Below, piece after piece: positions 58,840-64,000 of a stretch of DNA of 64,000 nt. The notes beneath the pieces are model-generated. The model did no database searches, was not told the DNA's origin, and worked only from the letters and a program-made list of their open reading frames with translations. The stretch spans positions 186,001 to 250,000 of the forward strand of contig CAKVIG010000001.1 of the NCBI GenBank assembly GCA_934754515.1, in the 5' to 3' direction. The DNA is from an uncultured Candidatus Melainabacteria bacterium. Lineage in GTDB: Bacteria; Cyanobacteriota; Vampirovibrionia; Gastranaerophilales; Gastranaerophilaceae. A program made the position numbers and the translations under genes. Each line of letters opens with the position of its first letter. Positions within the stretch are counted from its first letter, which is position 1.

Positions 58840-59835
58840 TTATACAGGATTATCAAGACAAAGTCTGTTAAAATAATTTTTAACCAATGCTGTACGTTCG
58901 TTCGGGTCTTTAACCCTATATTGGATATCATCAAGCTTATTCAATATTTCACTTGCAGGAACATTGAATTTGCATTTAGTAAGAGCTTTTTTCCACAATG
59001 TATAATCTTCTTTAGTATCAGCATGAAGTAAACTTGCTCTGTCGGCTGCAATAATAAGTTTCTTAAAAATTGTTCTTACATACTTAATTTTGTTACCTGC
59101 ATCAGGAGCTTCATAATCTTTTGTCGCTCTTACAAGAAATACTTCAAACAATTTTGCAGTTGTATTGGCATACGATTTATCATACATTGTATCAATTTCA
59201 TCTACCAAATATAATTTGCCGGAATGAGCAACAACATTGTTTGGATTGATTGAATCAAAAAGACAATATTTGTGAGGACCGAGTTTTACTTCATTAAGTC
59301 TTGCAATATCTTGAGCGAAATCGTTGTAGCTGCCTTGCGTAATTTTCGCAAAACGAGGTAAATACTTTTCTCTATAGTACCTGTTTACTCCTCCTTTTCC
59401 GACTTTTTGAGCAAAATGTTCAGGAACGCCGGCAGGAACATGGTGTCCAACATTCTTCAGAATTTGAAAATTGCCTAATTTGACTATAGCTTCTCCAAAA
59501 TAATTATGTAAGCTTTTAAACAATCCTTCTCCAAAACTAGGTTTTTCAGGTAAATCTTGCGGATTAATCTTTTCACCGAGAGGAATTCTTGCTACATACT
59601 TTTTGGTAATCTTGTAAACCGCATTATGACTGCCTTCTTCTATATATTTTTCAGGGGTGAGGACATCATTCACAGCTTTTTTGATTTTGCTTGATAGTTC
59701 TAACATATCACCATCAGTAAGAGAACTTTTTCTCAAAGCATTATCAATAGCGGTTTGCAGGTTTCTTGAGTTGCCTTGAAAATTTGGTTGATAATTATTA
59801 TAATTTTTAAATTGAGGGGTAGATAAGATATTCAT
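58840..59835 (-). CDS. NFQG-tagged protein-kinase-like protein
   Basis: 331 aa. Tag MNILSTPQFKNYNNYQPNFQ-G (F19). The body resembles a minimal protein-kinase fold: a Gly loop EEGSHNAVYKI (67-76), VARIP with Arg or the nearby Lys78/79 in the ATP-Lys position, a catalytic-loop-like FDSINPNN (D194, N199) and LVDEID (D212) in the DFG position. Reminiscent of compact bacterial effector kinases. No signal peptide; it may be exported through the tag if the tag is a sorting signal. Kinase identity rests on motif order only. Confidence 0.6.
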   Translation of the reverse strand: MNILSTPQFKNYNNYQPNFQGNSRNLQTAIDNALRKSSLTDGDMLELSSKIKKAVNDVLTPEKYIEEGSHNAVYKITKKYVARIPLGEKINPQDLPEKPSFGEGLFKSLHNYFGEAIVKLGNFQILKNVGHHVPAGVPEHFAQKVGKGGVNRYYREKYLPRFAKITQGSYNDFAQDIARLNEVKLGPHKYCLFDSINPNNVVAHSGKLYLVDEIDTMYDKSYANTTAKLFEVFLVRATKDYEAPDAGNKIKYVRTIFKKLIIAADRASLLHADTKEDYTLWKKALTKCKFNVPASEILNKLDDIQYRVKDPNERTALVKNYFNRLCLDNPV

Positions 59836-59879
59836 ACATTAAGAAAAACTCGTAAAAAAATAATTTGCTAATGAATATA

Positions 59880-60821
59880 TTAATAAATAAAATTAATTAT
59901 AACGCCTGAAATAATACTTATTAGAAGCAAAATCAAAACAATTTTCATCGTGTCTTTAAAATCATTATTCTTTAATAATACTAACAATCCCAATCCTGCA
60001 TTTGATAAAAGTCCGCTCATAACTGCACCAAAAGAAATTGCTCCTTTAATCAACATCATTGTCAGACCGATTGATACTGCGCAATTAGGAATCAAACCGA
60101 CAAAAGCCGCAATTACGGGCTGGATAAATTTGCTGCCACTTATCAAATTATCAACATCCACGTTAGCTAAAAAGTAATTCAGAATGAGTGTTATAACGAG
60201 AATAAACGCAAAAACATTCACTGTGTGTAGAATAGGATGAATAATAAGTTCACGCTTGCTGCCGTGTTCAATATCGTGTTTGCAGCAACCTTCTTCGACA
60301 ATATCAATTTCTTTTGTGTCTTCAACAACTTTTTGAGGAACAAGAAAATCAATCAGATATCCCATTAAAATCCCGATAAACAGCTTTATACCGACAATTG
60401 GAACAATCAAATAGACTTTTGCAGGGGTTGCCAGAAGTATTGGAATGGTTTCATCGGAAGTTGCTAAATATACGGCAATCAAACATCCGCGAGTAATTAT
60501 TCTATTAGAATACAAGCTGCTTGCAATAACAGAAAACCCGCATTGTGGAATAATAGAAGCAATTGCGCCAATCAGTACTCCGCTTTTACCTGATTTTTTA
60601 AGGAGTGCATTAATTCTGTCTGCGTGATAGAATTCCAAAATCTCAATTATCACAAAAACAATAAATAAGAACGGCAAAAGGTGAATACTGTCGCAAATTG
60701 CATCTAGCGCCCAATCTGCTATAGGAAGCTTTTCTACCAAAGCATCCACAGGGGCAAAAAGGCTCTCATACAATCCGTTAATCTTTTCTAATAATGAAAT
60801 TAGCATACTGTCATTTAACAA
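59880..60821 (-). CDS. ArsP_2-type permease (arsenic efflux / putative manganese transporter family)
   Basis: 313 aa with about eight membrane segments in two similar halves, each containing a PxC motif: ASIIPQCGFSVIASSLYSN and VGLIPNCAVSIGLTMML. That twin motif is typical of the ArsP_2 family. A central His/Cys loop (EEGCCKHDIEHGSKRE) could bind metal. Substrate uncertain: arsenite or organoarsenicals and manganese have been proposed for members. Stands alone. Confidence 0.8.
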   Translation of the reverse strand: MLNDSMLISLLEKINGLYESLFAPVDALVEKLPIADWALDAICDSIHLLPFLFIVFVIIEILEFYHADRINALLKKSGKSGVLIGAIASIIPQCGFSVIASSLYSNRIITRGCLIAVYLATSDETIPILLATPAKVYLIVPIVGIKLFIGILMGYLIDFLVPQKVVEDTKEIDIVEEGCCKHDIEHGSKRELIIHPILHTVNVFAFILVITLILNYFLANVDVDNLISGSKFIQPVIAAFVGLIPNCAVSIGLTMMLIKGAISFGAVMSGLLSNAGLGLLVLLKNNDFKDTMKIVLILLLISIISGVIINFIY

Positions 60822-60918
60822 TAAAAAAGAAGATTAGTCAAAAATGAAATACCCACTTCGGTTATTGCTTCTCGTATTATAATGATGTAAAAAATAAGAA
60901 TAAAGAAAGGAGATTTAT

Positions 60919-61404
60919 ATGCTAGAAGAAAACAAACACCACTTATTAAAAGTAATCGGTGTAATTATTGCAACATTTTTGGGGGCTTTTTTAGCTTTTT
61001 ATTTAGCAGTAGATTTGACACTAAATCGAATGTTTAATCCAGAATACCAAATTCGCAAAATGGAAAAAACAATGAACAATATGCAGAAATTTGATGAAAA
61101 AATGATGGAAAGTCCATTTGTTCCAAAAATGTCACCAATGCTTGTAAATTTGGTTAAAGAACCAAACGAGTATAAGGTAATTGTTGATTTAAAATCATTG
61201 GGTGATGATGAAAAAAATGTAGATGTAAAACTTGATAACAACATCGTAACTATTTCAGGTGACATGCAGAAAAAAGAAGTAAGGGGTGAAAAAATTATGA
61301 ATTTTTCACAATCTTTTTATTTGGATGAAAAATTAATACCTAATAAAATTATTAAAGAAAGAAAAGGGAATAAGTATATTGTGACAATTCCGTTTGAGGA
61401 TTAG
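60919..61404 (+). CDS. membrane-anchored Hsp20/alpha-crystallin-like protein
   Basis: 161 aa. One N-terminal membrane segment (about 10-32, VIGVIIATFLGAFLAFYLAV), a linker, then an alpha-crystallin domain (about 75-161) with EYKVIVDLKSLGDDEKNVDVKL, NNIVTISGD and a final NKYIVTIPFED. Typical small heat-shock proteins are soluble; a membrane anchor is unusual. The TFLGAFLAF segment is similar to TFVGAFLAL in the small protein at 41766. AAAGGAG site. It should hold unfolded proteins near the membrane. Confidence 0.8.
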   Translation: MLEENKHHLLKVIGVIIATFLGAFLAFYLAVDLTLNRMFNPEYQIRKMEKTMNNMQKFDEKMMESPFVPKMSPMLVNLVKEPNEYKVIVDLKSLGDDEKNVDVKLDNNIVTISGDMQKKEVRGEKIMNFSQSFYLDEKLIPNKIIKERKGNKYIVTIPFED

Positions 61405-61423
61405 GGGAGAGGGTGTTATTAAC
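61402..61423. repeat. half copy of the CCCTCTCCC repeat at the hsp20 stop
   Basis: GGGGAGAGGGTGTTATTAAC directly overlaps or follows the stop codon of the Hsp20-like gene. It is the exact reverse complement of the half copy at 44851. Confidence 0.7.
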
Positions 61424-61437
61424 ATAAAAAACAAACT

Positions 61438-61472
61438 AAAACGGCGGTGGCAATTGCCACCGCCGTTTTAAA
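61438..61472. terminator. strong bidirectional terminator
   Basis: ACGGCGGTGGC pairs with GCCACCGCCGT around AATT, flanked by A-run and T-run. Serves the Hsp20-like gene on + and yvcK on -. Confidence 0.93.
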
Positions 61473-61475
61473 ACT

Positions 61476-62786
61476 TTACTTTTTCATTGTTCTTCGATAC
61501 CAATAATAAACAGCTCTTGCGACTCTGTGCGAACTGTGTCTTACAAGTCCTTGTTTATTTTCTTGAAGCAATTTTTGTGACACAACCTCAATACCGATTG
61601 GAGCAATATTTTCCATATCCAATCTAACAGGAATTGAACCGCTCTTTGCGTAGCCTTCTGAAATGTTGTCAGGCAAATTATCGTTTACAAGCACCGCATC
61701 AACAATCTTTTTGCCGTTTGCGTGACTGATTAAAGCGTTCACGTGACTTGCAACAGAATAATTATCAGTTTCTCCCGGTTGAGTCATAATGTTGCATACA
61801 TAAATCTTTTTAGCTGTTGATTTTGTAATCGCTTCAACAATTCCGTCAACCAAAAGGTTTGGAATAACACTTGTATACAAACTTCCGGGTCCAAGAATAA
61901 TTAAATCAGCTTCTTTAATTGCAGCGATTGCTTCAGGTAAAGCTTTGCAGTGTTCAGGCTCAGTAAATAAACGTTTAATTTTTCCGTGAGCTTCAGGAAT
62001 ATTTGATTCGCCATGAACAATTTTTCCATCTTCAAAAACAGCTGCCAGTTTCATATCATCTAAAGTTGCAGGAAGAACCACGCCTCTAATATTTAATACA
62101 TTTGAAGATTCTTTTACGGCTCTAACCATATCACCGGTTATAGCGCAAAGTGCGGTTAAGAATAAGTTCCCGAAGCTGTGACCTTCCAAGCCTTCGCCGT
62201 TTTTGAAACGGTATTGGAAAAGCTCTGTAATCATATCTTCATCATCTGCCAAAGCTGCTATACAATTTCTAATATCTCCGGGTGGCAAAATACCCATTTC
62301 TTCTCTTAATCTGCCTGAGCTTCCGCCGTCATCACCAACCGTAACAATTGCAGTTACGTTGTTTGTATATTTTTTTATTCCTCGAAGAAGCATTGAAAGA
62401 CCTGTTCCGCCACCTATCGCAACGATTTTTGCACCTTTATTTAATTTTCTTCTTCTGTATAATTTTTCTAAGATAGAACTATTCCCTTTAGAGGAATCCA
62501 TGTCCATAATAGAAAGCGTTGTTTTTTGCCATCCTTTAAAGAATATTGCGCCGCCAATTAAGATGAAAACTGCTGCCAATACGTTTGATGGTAAAACTAA
62601 AGCTGCTTTTCTGATTAATTCCAAGGTTAAATAAATTGGTCTTACGTTTGCTAAAACCATAAACCCAAGCACAATCATGATTGAGCCTAAAAAAATTAAA
62701 AGAAACCATCTTTTAACTTCCAGCCCCGGTAAAAGCCAGCCTGCGTCTTTTTTTAAATCAACATTTTCTTTAAAATTAAAAGCCAT
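61476..62786 (-). CDS. yvcK: YvcK/CofD-like family protein
   Basis: 436 aa. Two membrane segments near 22-75, then KIVAIGGGTGLSMLLRGI, VTVGDDGGSSGRLREEMG, LPPGDIRNCIAAL, HSFGNLFLTAL and LIILGPGSLYTSVIPNLLV, all typical of the YvcK group. In B. subtilis YvcK binds UDP-sugars and is needed for growth on gluconeogenic carbon and for correct wall enzyme placement. The N-terminal membrane segments are absent from the B. subtilis protein. The start at 62786 follows the pxpA stop by two bases; the longer ATG at 62801 overlaps pxpA. Confidence 0.9.
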   Translation of the reverse strand: MAFNFKENVDLKKDAGWLLPGLEVKRWFLLIFLGSIMIVLGFMVLANVRPIYLTLELIRKAALVLPSNVLAAVFILIGGAIFFKGWQKTTLSIMDMDSSKGNSSILEKLYRRRKLNKGAKIVAIGGGTGLSMLLRGIKKYTNNVTAIVTVGDDGGSSGRLREEMGILPPGDIRNCIAALADDEDMITELFQYRFKNGEGLEGHSFGNLFLTALCAITGDMVRAVKESSNVLNIRGVVLPATLDDMKLAAVFEDGKIVHGESNIPEAHGKIKRLFTEPEHCKALPEAIAAIKEADLIILGPGSLYTSVIPNLLVDGIVEAITKSTAKKIYVCNIMTQPGETDNYSVASHVNALISHANGKKIVDAVLVNDNLPDNISEGYAKSGSIPVRLDMENIAPIGIEVVSQKLLQENKQGLVRHSSHRVARAVYYWYRRTMKK

Positions 62787-62788
62787 AA

Positions 62789-63583
62789 TTAATCCACCCA
62801 TCCTGAAGCTTTAGCGTTAATATAGTTAACAGGAGCAGGAGTGATAAGATTTCTCGCCTGTTGGATTAACTCTAAAGAATTTTTGTATTTGTTTGAAAAA
62901 TGTATTGTATCAACTTCCGCAAAGCTCAAACCGCCTAAATTATTACGGATTTGAGAAGTGTGAAGAAGATGTTGAAAACGTTTGATTAATTCATAGTTGT
63001 TTGTATTATCAGGAACTGAATAATCAATTGTTAAATCTGCGTTATAAGTTTTTTCAAGACTTAATTCTTGAGCAACTTGAATATTTACATAATCACCGAC
63101 TTTTGTTGTGATATCGCCAACAGGGGCAACATAAACAAGCCAATCGGAGCATTTCTTAATAGCTTTAGCAATATTAGATGAGAAGGTAAAATCTTCGCCC
63201 GCCATTTTGTACATAGCACCGTGAGGGCGAACATGTTCTATACTTAAGCCGTAAGCTTTTGCAAAAGACATAATCGCACCAACTTGGTACACTACAAGAG
63301 CTTCAAGTTCGTCTTCTTTAAGCTCAACAGGTCTGTAACCAAAGCCTTGAATGTCATTAAAACCAATATGCGCACCGATTGCAACATTTTTCTCTTTAGC
63401 TTTAAGCATAGCTTCTTTGATAGTTACAGGGTCGCCTGCATGGAAACCGCAAGAAATATTCACAGAGCTTACATAATCTAAAAGCTCGTATTCTTGAATG
63501 TTTTTATAAATCCCGTAAGCCTGCGCCAAATCGCAGTTAAAATCAATGTTCTTGATTGGTTTTCTTTCAATAACGTCCTGCAT
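62789..63583 (-). CDS. pxpA: 5-oxoprolinase subunit A (LamB/YcsF family)
   Basis: 264 aa. Family motifs IDFNCDLAQAYG, VNISCGFHAGDP, IGAHIGFNDIQGFGYRP and RPHGAMYKM match the LamB/YcsF fold. With PxpB and PxpC it forms an ATP-dependent 5-oxoprolinase; those partners are not adjacent here. The region HVRPHGA near 150 is the conserved metal or substrate site. Operon with yvcK (two bases). Function of PxpA without B/C neighbours is less certain. Confidence 0.88.
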   Translation of the reverse strand: MQDVIERKPIKNIDFNCDLAQAYGIYKNIQEYELLDYVSSVNISCGFHAGDPVTIKEAMLKAKEKNVAIGAHIGFNDIQGFGYRPVELKEDELEALVVYQVGAIMSFAKAYGLSIEHVRPHGAMYKMAGEDFTFSSNIAKAIKKCSDWLVYVAPVGDITTKVGDYVNIQVAQELSLEKTYNADLTIDYSVPDNTNNYELIKRFQHLLHTSQIRNNLGGLSFAEVDTIHFSNKYKNSLELIQQARNLITPAPVNYINAKASGWVD

Positions 63584-63738
63584 TCTTATCTCCCCTAAAC
63601 TACGTTATTATTATACTACAAAATTATTTAATAACATCTATGTAAAATTTTTGACAAAATTAAAATAATAATTAATCATACAAATAGATGTATTCAAAAA
63701 AACAAAACTCTGCCACAATACATGTGTGAGAATGTATT

Positions 63739-64000
63739 ATGCCCTTTAGATACCGTTTAGAAAATATCCTAAAAATGAGAATCCGCAAAAAGGAAGCTCA
63801 AGAAACAGTTGTTCAAAAGGCACAGCACGAAGTATTTCTTGCAGAAGAAAGGATTAGACAAAACCAAGCAGAAATCCAACAAACAGTAATTAATAGAAAA
63901 TCCGCCGACTTTAGGATGATGGAATATTACGATAATTATCTTCACCACCTTTGGGACAAAGCAGAAGTTCTAGAGCAAGAAAGACAAAAAGTCCAAGCTA
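63739..64000 (+). CDS. fliJ: flagellar FliJ-like protein (5' part)
   Basis: 87 codons to the window edge. MPFRYRLENILKMRIRKKEA followed by a long charged coiled-coil (AEERIRQNQAEIQQTV, QERQKVQA) is typical of FliJ, the export-chaperone stalk of the flagellar type III ATPase complex. No SD is obvious before the ATG. TTGACA at 63651-63656 is a -35 candidate. The presence of FliJ alongside two flagellins supports a working flagellar system. The C-terminus lies outside the window. Confidence 0.72.
   Translation, partial: MPFRYRLENILKMRIRKKEAQETVVQKAQHEVFLAEERIRQNQAEIQQTVINRKSADFRMMEYYDNYLHHLWDKAEVLEQERQKVQA

Noticed and set aside
1..64000. CRISPR array
   Set aside because: No series of short direct repeats with regular unique spacers was seen; the repeats found are palindromic and dispersed.

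Overview
The window is AT-rich bacterial DNA, with tightly packed genes and short intergenic hairpins. The most likely source is a gut-type member of the Melainabacteria/Vampirovibrionia lineage (Gastranaerophilales-like), a non-photosynthetic relative of cyanobacteria. The evidence is a Ycf23/DUF561 protein otherwise typical of cyanobacteria and plastids, flagellar genes (two flagellins and a FliJ start), an S-layer-homology protein, oxygen-stress and fermentative features (rubrerythrin), and many proteins that start with an Asn/Gln-rich segment ending in an NFQG-like motif. This taxonomic call is inference from gene content, not from a marker phylogeny.

Layout. 1-9.5 kb: a secreted GH13 glucosidase-like enzyme, flagellin 1 with a convincing sigma-28 promoter, a TPR-like protein, rubrerythrin, a degenerate AICAR-transformylase-like protein and a class A penicillin-binding protein. 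9.5-24.6 kb: core genes (YkgJ-like, ketopantoate reductase, CMP-sugar synthetase, accD-accA, a very large AsmA-like protein, a TPR protein, tRNA with CAU anticodon, ftsZ, DUF2130). 24.6-41.6 kb: an accessory region bounded and punctuated by three partial copies of the 3' half of tRNA-Met, with the intact tRNA-Met gene at the right edge. It holds a triple AAA+ ATPase, a run of six NFQG-tagged proteins of which five share a C-terminal module, a radical SAM protein, a TPR-like paralog, a HipBA-type toxin-antitoxin pair and a broken UvrD-like helicase. 41.7-54.7 kb: a GCAxxGCC protein, a chimeric flagellin carrying GLUG repeats, acpP-fabF, a compact 187-bp element with a 23-codon hydrophobic ORF inside a closing inverted repeat, lipA, a TPR-glycosyltransferase, a thioredoxin/CcdA pair, an HtrA-like protease, ycf23 and an SLH protein. 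54.8-64 kb: RHH regulator, glycosyltransferase, sugar ABC permease, M16 peptidase, a tagged protein-kinase-like protein, an ArsP-type permease, a membrane-anchored Hsp20, YvcK, PxpA and the start of fliJ.

How the parts fit. accD/accA, acpP and fabF belong to fatty acid synthesis; lipA makes the lipoyl cofactor; PBP1A, FtsZ and YvcK belong to wall growth and division; flagellins and FliJ to motility; the thioredoxin-like/CcdA pair to extracytoplasmic thiol redox. The most novel signals are the shared N-terminal tag on at least eleven intact proteins plus one gene remnant, the tRNA-Met-derived repeats with a covarying hairpin that frame the accessory region, and the small hydrophobic-peptide element upstream of lipA. 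Several families of inverted repeats (MITE- or REP-like) fill the intergenic spaces.
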